Source: an uncultured Chloroflexales bacterium
Lineage (GTDB): Bacteria; Chloroflexota; Chloroflexia; Chloroflexales; Chloroflexaceae
DNA length: 64,000 bases
Assembly: GCA_937902315.1 (NCBI GenBank)
Contig: CALGUG010000018.1
Span: 1-64,000, forward strand
Direction of reading: 5' to 3'
The notes beneath the pieces are model-generated. The model had not been told where the DNA came from, made no database searches, and worked only from the letters and a program-made list of their open reading frames with translations. Position numbers and translations under genes: made by a program. Positions 54,138-62,922 of this stretch are shown piece by piece (position 1 is the stretch's first letter; the number at the start of each line of letters is the position of its first letter).

Positions 54138-55034
54138 CTAAGTTAGCGCTTCGGCCCAAATCGTGGTGCCAAGCGTATGGCGTGCGTTCGGCTCGAGGCG
54201 TATCTGATCGGGGCCTGCATTGGCGGTCTCGATGCAGACCATGCCGCGATAATCCTCGTCGCCGAAATCGGCTAAACGTTTGGCCTTCTCGATCCACGGG
54301 TTCCAGACCACCGTCGAACGGCTGCCCTGCTTTTCAACGACGATCTTGCGCTGCCACACAGGATCGACGATCGTGCAGGCAGCAGTAGTATCGAGATAGA
54401 TCCGGTCGAGCTCTTCGGTGAACTGAATCGGGCCGGTCTGGCGCTGTTGGATCTTGCTGAGCTGATCGAAGTAGGTACTGCCGTCGAGTCCTTCGATGCT
54501 GATCTGTTCGATCGCTCCAACGGCGAAGTAGCTATGCAGCGCTCCACCCAGATCGAAGGCGCGGTCGCCGGTATTGGTGCTCGTCAACGCGAGCTCGAGA
54601 CGCTCGCCGACACGCACCAGCAGCTCTAGTTGAAAGGCGTAGGGCCAGATCGATCTGGTCGCTTCGTTATCGCGCAGGCCCAGTTTAAGCCAAGCCATCT
54701 CGCTATCGGCACCGCTCTCTAACAGCTCCCAAAGCTGCAGGCGAGCGAAACCGTGGGCGGGTTTTTGCGAATTGTAGGGATGAGGGCCGAACCAAGGCCA
54801 GCAGATCGGAATGCCGGCTCGAATCGCTTTGCCAGCCACAAATTGAGCGTGTTCGCCTCGCCAGACGATCTGAGGCTGATCGTCATAGCCATAGCGCAAA
54901 ACTTGCCCACCGTAGAGGGAACAGACCGCCTCAGCGCGCCCCGTCCTCAACACGACATGGGGCGAATCGGCGGGGCCGGACACGATCTGAATACGCTGAT
55001 CGATTCCAAAACGTTCCTGTAATTCTGGGGACAT
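54138..55034 (-). CDS. D-hexose-6-phosphate mutarotase (YeaD-like aldose 1-epimerase)
   Basis: This 298-residue galactose-mutarotase-fold protein has GIPICWPWFGPHP, AHGFARLQLW (His about 94), LHSYFAVG (His about 167) and a late Glu in VCIETANAG, the catalytic set of the YeaD family. It interconverts alpha and beta anomers of glucose-6-phosphate-type sugars in the cytosol. The length is typical. It is the first gene of a pair with the GT4 gene. Confidence 0.88.
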   Translation of the reverse strand: MSPELQERFGIDQRIQIVSGPADSPHVVLRTGRAEAVCSLYGGQVLRYGYDDQPQIVWRGEHAQFVAGKAIRAGIPICWPWFGPHPYNSQKPAHGFARLQLWELLESGADSEMAWLKLGLRDNEATRSIWPYAFQLELLVRVGERLELALTSTNTGDRAFDLGGALHSYFAVGAIEQISIEGLDGSTYFDQLSKIQQRQTGPIQFTEELDRIYLDTTAACTIVDPVWQRKIVVEKQGSRSTVVWNPWIEKAKRLADFGDEDYRGMVCIETANAGPDQIRLEPNARHTLGTTIWAEALT

Positions 55035-55159
55035 ACAAGCTCCTATCGCTCAACTATGCTAGGTCTCTCTGTCCATTATACAGAATCCGTTCTGCCGATC
55101 ACATCGAGCAGCGCGTTAAAGCGAATCTGGTTGGTGATAACACATCTGCTTGTTCACTT

Positions 55160-55350
55160 TAATAAGGTTGGCGGAGAGGTCTCAACCATCTATTCGGCTT
55201 CTAGCGCGTCCGCCTCCGGCTATCAGCATTCTTTCCAAACATTCGGCTGCTCGTCTGCCTGCGCCCAAGCGCCCTCTGAAAAGCCAAGCGCGCGGATTTA
55301 CTAAGAGGTTCTATCTGGGCTTCGGCAAAGCAGAACATCGCTTTTGTTGC
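55160..55350 (+). repeat. A-type core with B-type fragment
   Basis: TTGGCGGAGAGGTCTCAACC, then TTCGGCTTCTAGCGCGTCCG (55165-55225), followed by GCGCGGATTTACTAAG and CTGGGCTTCGGCAAAGCAGA (55315-55335). It fills most of the 354-bp gap. Confidence 0.7.
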
Positions 55351-55388
55351 CTCACGAAGGGTCAGAACAATGATGTCTCAAGGATAGA

Positions 55389-56837
55389 CTAGGCGCCTAA
55401 AGCGATATCGTTGTAGAAGACGACCCGATTTTTGCCATGCGTCTTGGCATAATAGAGCGCTTTATCGGCCTTTTCCATCACTTCGTCAAGCGTCTCGACT
55501 AAAGATGGAGTATGGTAGATGCCGATGCTCACAGTCACCCAGACCACCTCTTGCTGGCCGATATTGTGAGGAACGGTTGAAAACTGGCGCGCTATGGCCT
55601 CGGCGATGCCTTGTGCACTATCGCGCGGGATGCCGTGCAACAGAATCACGAACTCCTCGCCCCCAATGCGCCCAAACAGATCGCTATCGCGAATATTCGT
55701 CAATATCGTCTTACCTAAAGCGGTGATGATTTTATCGCCCGCACTATGCCCATAGCTATCGTTAATGCGCTTGAAGTTATCGATATCGAGCATAATCGTG
55801 GCCAGCGAGCGTTCATAACGCCGCGAAAAGTCCATGCTCTCTTCGGCCTGTTGTTTAAACGCCGATCGCACAAGGCCGCCACTCAACATGTCATAGAGCG
55901 CATGATGACGCAGATTGCGGATCTGTTCGCGATAAAAGCCGATGGCCGAGGCGAGAATCAAGGGGCACAAGGCGATCAGAGCTATACCGATATACATCGA
56001 ATAGACGGGAATAAGCTCTTCGCCCATCCAAACGCCCGCAATGGAGTGAAGCTGCAACATCACGATCAGGGCGTAGCTGGTTAGGCATGTCAATAAGGCC
56101 GAGACGAACACCCCAAAGTAGAGCGAGATCCACAACAAGGCGGGCAAAGGGAAGGTCAGTGCTCCCGGGCCGCCCACCATCGCGCTGGCTATAAGGGTTG
56201 CAAGCAGGCAGAGCAGCGCTAGCACACGATAGGCATCGCTGCGTCGGCTTAAGCCGCGTATCTCTTTGAAGGATATGCGAGGAAAAGTGAGCATCACCGG
56301 CAGAACCAGCATCGAATTCATAAGCTCTGTAGCAAAGATCTGGGTGGAATAAGCACAAGCAGGCTGGCTAAGCAAGAGCTTCGCTAAAAAACAGCTTGTT
56401 AACCCTTTGGCATAGGAAGCGATTAAACAGATCAGAAACAGCACTAAAACCGCACGCGGATGCTGTAGATGTTGGTCTACTATCGACATACGGAGAATCA
56501 AGAAGGTCATTAAGCCGATACTAAGGAGCGTCACAACTAGCGTAATGAATCCTCGCGAGTAGGATTGTTTATCGAGCAACAAACTGAATACAAGTGCAGT
56601 TATAAGTGCGGCATATTGTAATGGACCGCGTAAGGCCGGGATCTGAACAAATAAGCCGACTACTACTGCTCCAAAGGGCAAAACAAAGAGCAAAGGTTCT
56701 GATAGATGGAGATTCTTACCAACGACATTCATTCCCAACAGAAGTACCAGAAGGCCGCTAGCCCATACAATGTTTTTTGAAATAGTATACATAAAGCTGG
56801 ATGTTCGTTGTACTGTTAAGAGGATGAGCGTATTCAT
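55389..56837 (-). CDS. Membrane-bound diguanylate cyclase (GGDEF) with polytopic sensor
   Basis: In this 482-residue protein, residues about 22-305 contain 8-9 TM helices, resembling a MASE1-like sensor. Residues about 310-475 form the GGDEF domain, with MLDIDNFKRINDSYGHSAGD, the active motif GGEEF (392-396) and an inhibitory RDSD site five residues upstream (383-386). The family's usual DxLTGLxNR lead-in is altered to DMLSGGLVRSAF. It should make c-di-GMP with product inhibition. The first ATG lacks a ribosome site; Met16 is an alternative. Monocistronic. Confidence 0.9.
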   Translation of the reverse strand: MNTLILLTVQRTSSFMYTISKNIVWASGLLVLLLGMNVVGKNLHLSEPLLFVLPFGAVVVGLFVQIPALRGPLQYAALITALVFSLLLDKQSYSRGFITLVVTLLSIGLMTFLILRMSIVDQHLQHPRAVLVLFLICLIASYAKGLTSCFLAKLLLSQPACAYSTQIFATELMNSMLVLPVMLTFPRISFKEIRGLSRRSDAYRVLALLCLLATLIASAMVGGPGALTFPLPALLWISLYFGVFVSALLTCLTSYALIVMLQLHSIAGVWMGEELIPVYSMYIGIALIALCPLILASAIGFYREQIRNLRHHALYDMLSGGLVRSAFKQQAEESMDFSRRYERSLATIMLDIDNFKRINDSYGHSAGDKIITALGKTILTNIRDSDLFGRIGGEEFVILLHGIPRDSAQGIAEAIARQFSTVPHNIGQQEVVWVTVSIGIYHTPSLVETLDEVMEKADKALYYAKTHGKNRVVFYNDIALGA

Positions 56838-57114
56838 TGGGATTGTTATGTATTGATCAATGACTTAATCAATTTCAAACATAAAACAGGAGATGAAAGG
56901 GTATCCCCTTTAACCGTACGAATTTCTTATCTATCTAGATTAATTCTGTCTTAAAAGCAAGACAAGGGCCAAGAATGCTTCAAAATTAGCTCATATTTTG
57001 TCGAGATAAGGTCGATTAAATAGAAGAGAAAACGGTAAATATTCTGTTGAAACGAGCTTCTAGCCAGAAGGTGTACAATACAATCAAGTTTTCCGGGCAG
57101 CGAAGGAGAAAATC

Positions 57115-58539
57115 ATGGAGCGATACGATGCTATCGTGGTTGGGTCGGGCCCCAATGGTCTCACTGCTGCTTGCATTCTTGCACGCGCTGGCCTAGAAGT
57201 GCTGCTTATCGAAGGCAACAAGGAGCTAGGGGGAGGGACCTCATCGGCCGAGTTGACCCTGCCGGGTTTTAGGCACGACCGCGGTTCCGCAGTACACCCC
57301 TTTGGGATCGCCTCACCGATCTTTCGTCTGCTTCAGCTCGAACGCTTCGGCCTGCGCTGGATCCAGCCGGAGCTGCCGGTTGTGCACCCGCTCGACGGCG
57401 GGCAAGCGGCCTACATTCAGCGCTCGCTGCGGGCCACAGCCGCTCAACTTGGGCGCGATGGGGCCGCCTATTACCGTCTGTTCGCCCCTCTGGTACGCAG
57501 TTGGGAGCAGATCGCGCCGCTGGTACTAAACCCGCTGCGCTTTCCGGCCTACCCGATCAGCGCGGCGCGCTTCGGTATGCGCTCGATCTTGCCCGCCACC
57601 CTTCTGGCGCGCCTGCTCTTTCGCAGCGAAAAGGCCGCCGCTCTCTTGGCAGGCTTAGGGGCGCACTCGATGCTGCCCTTGGAAGCACCCTTCAGCAGCG
57701 CCCCTGCCTTGGTTTTAGGCAGCTTAGCCCACACAGTCGGCTGGCCGATCCCGCAAGGCGGGGCCGGATCGATCGCCAACGCGCTAGTGAACTGTTTCCG
57801 CTCTCATGGCGGCAAAGTGATTACAGGGCAGTGGATCAGACATCTCGACGAGTTACCGCCCCACAAGGCGGTGCTCTTCGATCTGACCCCGCGCCAATTT
57901 TTGCAGATCGCCGGCGACTATCTGCCGAATAGCTACCGCGAGCGGCTCGAAGCCTACCGCTATGGGCCGGGCGTGTTCAAGATCGACTACGCGCTCGATG
58001 GGCCGATCCCTTGGCAGGCCGAAGATTGTCGCCGTAGCGCCACTGTGCATCTGGGCGGCAGCATGGCCGAGATCGCCGCAGCCGAACGAGCGCCCCACCA
58101 GCAAGAGCATGCGACGCGGCCCTATGTGCTGTTAGCCCAGCCAAGTCTGTTCGATGCGAGCCGCGCGCCGGAAGGCAAACATACGGCCTGGGCCTATTGT
58201 CACGTTCCCAACGGCTCAAATCAGGATATGACCTTTGCGATCGAAGAGCAGATCGAACGCTTTGCGCCGGGTTTTCGCTCGCGCATTCTGGCCCGCAGCA
58301 TCTCGAGCTGCGCCGATCTGGAAACTTGGAACCCCAATCTGATCGGCGGAGATATCGGGGGAGGCATAGCCGACTGGCAGCAGCTCTTCGCGCGGCCGGT
58401 GCTCAAGCTGCACCCGCAACGTACCTCGCTGCCGTTGGTCTATCTCTGCTCGTCGTCGACGCCGCCTGGCCCGGGCGTACACGGTATGTGCGGCTACCAT
58501 GCAGCCAAGCTCGCGCTCAGCGATCTGCAGAAGCATTAA
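57115..58539 (+). CDS. FAD-dependent oxidoreductase, CrtI/PYROXD2-like
   Basis: This 474-residue flavoprotein has the dinucleotide-binding motif VVGSGPNGLTAACILARAG (8-26), the Glu that binds ribose in LIEGNKELGGGTSS, a DRGSAVHPFG segment and the C-terminal FAD segment STPPGPGVHGMCGYHAA. This is the phytoene-desaturase-like superfamily. The layout matches PYROXD2/NAD(P)-FAD proteins better than carotenoid desaturases, and no carotenoid genes are nearby. The substrate is unknown. AAGGAG lies 9-14 nt before the ATG. Confidence 0.85.
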   Translation: MERYDAIVVGSGPNGLTAACILARAGLEVLLIEGNKELGGGTSSAELTLPGFRHDRGSAVHPFGIASPIFRLLQLERFGLRWIQPELPVVHPLDGGQAAYIQRSLRATAAQLGRDGAAYYRLFAPLVRSWEQIAPLVLNPLRFPAYPISAARFGMRSILPATLLARLLFRSEKAAALLAGLGAHSMLPLEAPFSSAPALVLGSLAHTVGWPIPQGGAGSIANALVNCFRSHGGKVITGQWIRHLDELPPHKAVLFDLTPRQFLQIAGDYLPNSYRERLEAYRYGPGVFKIDYALDGPIPWQAEDCRRSATVHLGGSMAEIAAAERAPHQQEHATRPYVLLAQPSLFDASRAPEGKHTAWAYCHVPNGSNQDMTFAIEEQIERFAPGFRSRILARSISSCADLETWNPNLIGGDIGGGIADWQQLFARPVLKLHPQRTSLPLVYLCSSSTPPGPGVHGMCGYHAAKLALSDLQKH

Positions 58540-58634
58540 TGGAGCGCGATGTATCACAAGGCAGCCACGATGCGCGCTGTGCCGCGATGTGGCGACGAAG
58601 GCATCATCGCCGAAGGTGGGATTGCATGAGTGGA

Positions 58635-58710
58635 AAGGATGTTGATAGCCGTAGGCGGACGCGCTAGAAGCCGAATGGAAGGTCGAGACCGCTCCGCCAA
58701 AAGCGTGAAA
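58635..58710 (-). repeat. A-type TIR element core, inverted
   Basis: It contains GATAGCCGTAGGCGGACGCG, AGAAGCCGAATGGAAGG and GAGACCGCTCCGCC. It is a near-consensus copy. Confidence 0.82.
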
Positions 58711-58733
58711 CAATTAAGCGGAACAGCAAATAA

Positions 58734-58761
58734 GCTCAACAGGATGTTCTACCTGTTGAGC
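58734..58761 (-). terminator. Terminator between the convergent flavoprotein and hydrolase genes
   Basis: A perfect 10-bp stem GCTCAACAGG / CCTGTTGAGC with an 8-nt loop. On the minus strand it is followed by TTATTTG, and it may work in both directions. Confidence 0.78.
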
Positions 58762-58788
58762 CTTTGGTACGCAGAGAAACTTAGCGAA

Positions 58789-59613
58789 CTAGCGAGCGTG
58801 CTCTTGCAAGAAGGCGCGCACCACCTTCAGATAGGCATCGAGCTGATCGCGCCGAATGCTGTGGCCCGCGTTGGCGATATGGGCGGTTTGCAGGCTGGGC
58901 AGCATCTCGGCCAACTTTTGAGCGCTCTCGGCATCAACAATGCCACCTTTATCACGATCGGCATAGATCAAGAGAGCTGGCACCTTGATCTTCTTGATCA
59001 CTCCGGCCCAATCGACCTGGGCAGCGTTAGAAGCACCAAAAACACGCAAGACATTCTCGCTGAAGTTCAGCTTGGCATCGGCCCAAGGCTCAAGCTCGTC
59101 ATCAGACCAATTGGTGCGAGCGCGCTCTTCCTCGATCAGTTGCTCGCGGGTCTTCTGCTTCAGACTGGCGGCCCACTCGCGCATACCTGCGATGCGCTTC
59201 TGGCCTTCGTCCTCGTTGGGCTCCGCGGGAATCCACCAAGCGGGCGGATCCTCGAGCAGAATCGCACCGACTGCATCGGGGTACAAACCTGCCAAAGCCA
59301 AGCTGGTAGCTGCACCCATCGAGTGGCCTAAAATAGCGGGCTTCTGTAAACCGAGCGCCTTGATCAGGCCATCGATATCGGCAGCGTGATAGTCAGGGCT
59401 GTAGCCATTTTCGGGAGCATCGGAGAAACCGTGACCGCGCGCATCGACCATAATCAGGTCGTAGTCGGCTTCGAGCGCCTTGGCGACGGGCGTCCAACAG
59501 AGGCCCGAGTCGGTTACACCGTGGGCCAAAATCACAACCGGCTTATCGCCACCAGTGCGGGTATAGTGCAACTTGATTCCGTTCGCCTCGACCGTATTAG
59601 ACTGCCAAGCCAT
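58789..59613 (-). CDS. Alpha/beta hydrolase
   Basis: This 274-residue protein starts at the ATG at 59613 with GAGAGGAG upstream; a GTG six codons earlier is less likely. It has VVILAHGVTDSGLCW (oxyanion), VDARGHGFSD, the nucleophile GHSMGA (Ser98), a late Asp in LIYADRDKGG and His in NAGHSIRRDQ. This is an epoxide-hydrolase/haloperoxidase-like branch. The substrate is unknown. It lies 66 bp downstream of the GH3 gene on the same strand, probably the same transcript. Confidence 0.85.
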   Translation of the reverse strand: MAWQSNTVEANGIKLHYTRTGGDKPVVILAHGVTDSGLCWTPVAKALEADYDLIMVDARGHGFSDAPENGYSPDYHAADIDGLIKALGLQKPAILGHSMGAATSLALAGLYPDAVGAILLEDPPAWWIPAEPNEDEGQKRIAGMREWAASLKQKTREQLIEEERARTNWSDDELEPWADAKLNFSENVLRVFGASNAAQVDWAGVIKKIKVPALLIYADRDKGGIVDAESAQKLAEMLPSLQTAHIANAGHSIRRDQLDAYLKVVRAFLQEHAR

Positions 59614-59679
59614 AGTATTCGCTCCTCTCACTCGATCGGCCCGCCCGTTGAGCTAACGAGCGGGCTATGCTTCACTCAC

Positions 59680-62133
59680 TTACGGTTGGATCTCGCGGGT
59701 CTCGGTCATGCTGACTTCGGCGCGCAGATGGATGTGGCGCGACGATTCGCCGACTAGAATCTCGAAGCTGCCAGCTTCGACCACCCAAGCGGCCTTGGCG
59801 TCGTCGTAATAGGCGAAGGAGCGTGGGTCGAGCTGGATCGAGACAGTGCGGGTTTCACCTGCTTCCAAAGCGACTTTTGTAAAGCCTTTCAGCTCCTTTT
59901 CGGGGCGCACCAAACGCGACTGCGGGTCGCGCACATAGAGCTGAACCACGCTCTTGCCCGCCCGCTGGCCGGTGTTGGTTACGTCGAGCGTGACGGTGAG
60001 CGTGTCGTTGGGGCCGATGGTGTCGGCGCTGAGGCGCAGGTTGCTATAGGCAAAGGTCGTGTAGGAGAGACCGAAACCGAAGGGGAAGAGCGGCTCGATC
60101 TTCTTGGTGTCGTAGTAGCGATAGCCCACAAACAGGCCCTCGCCGTAGAAAACCTTGCCGTTCTCGCCCGGATAGTTGATGTAGGTCGGATCATCTTCCA
60201 AGCGCACCGGGAAGGTCTGAGGCAGGCGACCGGAAGGGTTGACCTCGCCGAACAGCACATCGGCGATCGCGTTGCCCGCCTCTTGGCCCGGGTACCATGC
60301 CTGCAACACCGCCGCCACATCGTTCAGCCAGGGCATCTCGACGGGCGCGCCGGTCTGCAGCACCACCACGGTCTTGGGGTTGGCGGCGGCCACGCGAGCG
60401 ATCAGCTCGTCTTGGCGACCAACCAAGCGAATGTGAGGTCGATCGACGCCCTCGGTGTCCCATTCGCCCGTGAGGCCGACGAAGAGCACGGCCACATCGG
60501 ACTGCTTGGCCAGCGCGACCGCATCCTCGATGGCCTTATCGCCGAGCGGCAGCATCACGCCTGCGTGCAGGGCGGCCAGCGGCAGAGTCGTGCCGATGGT
60601 GAAGCTGTATTCGATCGTGATGGTGTAGGTTTGGCCGGCCTGCAGTTCGAGCGGACGCACGATCTGGTCGCTACCAGCGCCAAAATAGCTCTCGCCCGGC
60701 TTCCAGTTCTCCCAGTTCTCGATCAGCAGCTTGCCATCGACATACAGGCGGCTCAGACCAGCGCTGGTGAGACTGAAGAGGTATTCGCCGCTCTCGCTGG
60801 CTTTGTAGCTGCCGGTTATACGCGCCGAGAAGATATCGCGTCGCACACCCGGGCCGATCTCGGCCATCCACATAAACTCGCTCTTGGGTGCGGTGGTGCG
60901 ATAGATCACGGGACCAGAGAGGTCGTTGGAGTTGTAGTACTCGACGTCGAAGCCGCCAGTAAAGACGGGCAGCTGTTTGTTGTTGGTCGCGCCTTGAGCG
61001 AAGCTTAGCTCGACCGAATCGCCAGCTTGCGCCAACACGCCTTCGTAAGGGCTGATGCGATAGTGGGCATTGACTTGCGCGCTTCCTCCACCCATAATCT
61101 GCGCGGTTTGGGCGTTGGGGCCGATCATAGCGATCGTCTCGATCTTGCCCTTATCGAGCGGCAACACGCCATTGTTCTTGAGCAGCACACTGCCTTCGGC
61201 GCCCGCACGGCGGATCAAGGCGCGATGCTCGGGTTTGTCGATGGCTTGCTCGGGCGCAATGGTCGGGTCGTCGAGCGCGCCGATGCGCTCAAAGAGGCGC
61301 AGAATGCGTCGAGCGCTCTCACGCACCGTCTCGGGGCTGACCTCGCCCGCTTTGACGGCCGCCACCAGCTTTTCGCCACGGTCGCGGGTTGGGCCAGGCA
61401 TCTCGAGGTCGAGTCCGGCGTTAACGGTCGGCGCTGTGCTGTGCGAACCGAACCAGTCCGACATCACGACGCCGTCGAAGCCCCACTGATCGCGCAAGAT
61501 CTCAGTCAGCAGATAGTGGTTTTCGCTGGCATAGACGCCGTTGACCTTGTTGTAGGCCGACATCACTGCCCAGGTTTTGGCCTCTTTGACCGCCGCTTCA
61601 AAGGGCAGCAAGTAGATCTCGCGCAGCGGGCGCTCGCCGATCTCGGAGCTGATGGTCATGCGCTCGAACTCAGATTCGTTGCCCGCATAGTGCTTGATGG
61701 TGGCTGCAATGCCTTTGCTCTGCAGGCCTTTGATGTAGGAAACCGCCAGTTTGGCCGTTAAAAAGGGATCTTCAGAGTAACATTCAAAGTTGCGGCCGTT
61801 GCGGGTCGAGCGATGAATATTGACGGTCGGGGCCAGTAGCACGCGCGCGCCCTTGGATTGAGCCTCTTCGGCTAAGGCCTGGCCGATCTCGTTGACTAGC
61901 TCTGTATCCCAAGTCGAGCCCAACGAGATACCCACCGGAAAACTAGCGGCCGTAACTCCGCCGATCAAGGCTCCCCCGCCACGGGCGCCGTTCGGGCCGT
62001 CGGTCACTTTCACTGCAGGAATGCCTACCCGCTCGATAGGAACGGTCGACCAGAAGTCTGCTCCGGCCAACAAAGCGACCTGTTCCTCTAGCGTCATCGA
62101 ATCAAGAAGCGCTTCAATGCGTTCCTCAGCCAT
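59680..62133 (-). CDS. Glycoside hydrolase family 3 beta-glucosidase with PA14 insert
   Basis: This 817-residue protein starts at the ATG at 62133 behind AAGGATTGCAT. It has an N-terminal GH3 barrel with KVTDGPNGARG, IKHYAGNESE and the nucleophile Asp of VVMSDWFG (about 226), then a C-terminal GH3 sandwich interrupted by a PA14 domain (about 395-520, RITGSYKASESGEYLFSLTS and RLYVDGKLLIENW), and a fibronectin III-like domain (about 735-805). PA14-bearing GH3 enzymes cleave beta-glucosides or oligosaccharides, with PA14 shaping the site. No signal peptide is seen, so it acts in the cytoplasm on imported sugars. Confidence 0.94.
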   Translation of the reverse strand: MAEERIEALLDSMTLEEQVALLAGADFWSTVPIERVGIPAVKVTDGPNGARGGGALIGGVTAASFPVGISLGSTWDTELVNEIGQALAEEAQSKGARVLLAPTVNIHRSTRNGRNFECYSEDPFLTAKLAVSYIKGLQSKGIAATIKHYAGNESEFERMTISSEIGERPLREIYLLPFEAAVKEAKTWAVMSAYNKVNGVYASENHYLLTEILRDQWGFDGVVMSDWFGSHSTAPTVNAGLDLEMPGPTRDRGEKLVAAVKAGEVSPETVRESARRILRLFERIGALDDPTIAPEQAIDKPEHRALIRRAGAEGSVLLKNNGVLPLDKGKIETIAMIGPNAQTAQIMGGGSAQVNAHYRISPYEGVLAQAGDSVELSFAQGATNNKQLPVFTGGFDVEYYNSNDLSGPVIYRTTAPKSEFMWMAEIGPGVRRDIFSARITGSYKASESGEYLFSLTSAGLSRLYVDGKLLIENWENWKPGESYFGAGSDQIVRPLELQAGQTYTITIEYSFTIGTTLPLAALHAGVMLPLGDKAIEDAVALAKQSDVAVLFVGLTGEWDTEGVDRPHIRLVGRQDELIARVAAANPKTVVVLQTGAPVEMPWLNDVAAVLQAWYPGQEAGNAIADVLFGEVNPSGRLPQTFPVRLEDDPTYINYPGENGKVFYGEGLFVGYRYYDTKKIEPLFPFGFGLSYTTFAYSNLRLSADTIGPNDTLTVTLDVTNTGQRAGKSVVQLYVRDPQSRLVRPEKELKGFTKVALEAGETRTVSIQLDPRSFAYYDDAKAAWVVEAGSFEILVGESSRHIHLRAEVSMTETREIQP

Positions 62134-62244
62134 ATGCAATCCTTTATATTCAGATGACCCTCCACTGCTTTGGGCGCAGAGATTATATCAAATGTGTAAG
62201 AAGTAATAAAGTTAGAGTTTTCCGCTTAGAAAGATCATAACGAA

Positions 62245-62312
62245 TCTCTTCGCTCTGGCGGCCAGGTCTTTAGCTCCCATTCGGCTTCTAGCGCGTCCGC
62301 CTTCGGCTATCA
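62245..62312 (+). repeat. A-type TIR element core
   Basis: TCGCTCTGGCGGCCAGGTCT, then CCATTCGGCTTCTAGCGCGT and CCGCCTTCGGCTATCA. A left terminus relic CATAACGAATCTCTTC precedes it. Confidence 0.78.
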
Positions 62313-62328
62313 GATGGGAGCTCCTGCC

Positions 62329-62590
62329 CTCATCCCCGGCCCTTCTCCCGCAAGGCGGAAGAAGGGAGCTCGGCTCTTGGCTTTCACAGCGCTACACCAA
62401 TCACCCAACTATCTCAAACTGCTCTCTCCAAAGTCTCTGAATCTCGTGTGGTGGCCGGCCCTCTCCCCCAACCCCCTCTCCCGCACTGCGGGCGCTGTAC
62501 ATTAGCCACAAATCGACATACGGTCAGCGTTATCGGCCCTCACCCCCCGGCCCCCTCTCCCGCACTGCGGTCGAGGGGCTGAATGGTGAT
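62329..62590. repeat. Three CCCCTCTCCCGC-type GC-rich elements
   Basis: Copies at 62329-62365, 62457-62500 and 62538-62585, each with CCCGGCCC/CAACCCC followed by TCTCCCGCA and an inverted GCGGGC or GCGGTCGAGGGG. They alternate with AACTATCTCAAACTGCTCTC (62407), also present at 28506 and 62777. Confidence 0.75.
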
Positions 62591-62591
62591 G

Positions 62592-62626
62592 TTGAATGCG
62601 ATTTCGCTACGCGAAATCGCATTCAA
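62592..62626. terminator. Orphan long hairpin
   Basis: A perfect 16-bp stem TTGAATGCGATTTCGC / GCGAAATCGCATTCAA with a 3-nt loop. No gene ends nearby, so it may be a repeat-borne hairpin. Confidence 0.5.
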
Positions 62627-62795
62627 GCTCTCTGAGTTCTGTGCTCTCAAGGATACTGCCGCGATGGTATGCGAACGATCGCCTGTTGCTGCCGACACGA
62701 CTTTTGGGTAATGCATAGGGGCAGGGTACGGCTTGATCACAACTTTCGCATTCCACAGCGCTACACCAACCACCCAACTATCTCAAACTGCTCTC

Positions 62796-62832
62796 TACAA
62801 AGACTCTGTGTCTTTGTGTCTCGTGTGGTGAA
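62796..62832 (+). repeat. CTCTGTGTCTTTGTGTCTCG repeat unit
   Basis: It is related to the arrays flanking the hsd operon and to 19200 and 28532. It ends in GTGTGGTGAATAAAG. Confidence 0.65.
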
Positions 62833-62862
62833 TAAAGTGAACAGGCCCGCAGCAACGATGCA

Positions 62863-62897
62863 AAAAGAGGCATGCTTTTCAAAGACATGCCTCTTTT
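62863..62897 (-). terminator. Intrinsic terminator of the sulfatase gene
   Basis: A 12-bp stem AAAAGAGGCATG / CATGCCTCTTTT lies 26 bp past the stop. Confidence 0.88.
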
Positions 62898-62922
62898 GCT
62901 GCGAAAGAGCCTTGTTTAAGGA

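Noticed and set aside
61027..61761. 244-codon plus-strand frame antisense to the GH3 gene
   Set aside because: It lies wholly inside the clearly real beta-glucosidase. Long antisense frames are expected from the codon bias in this GC-rich segment.
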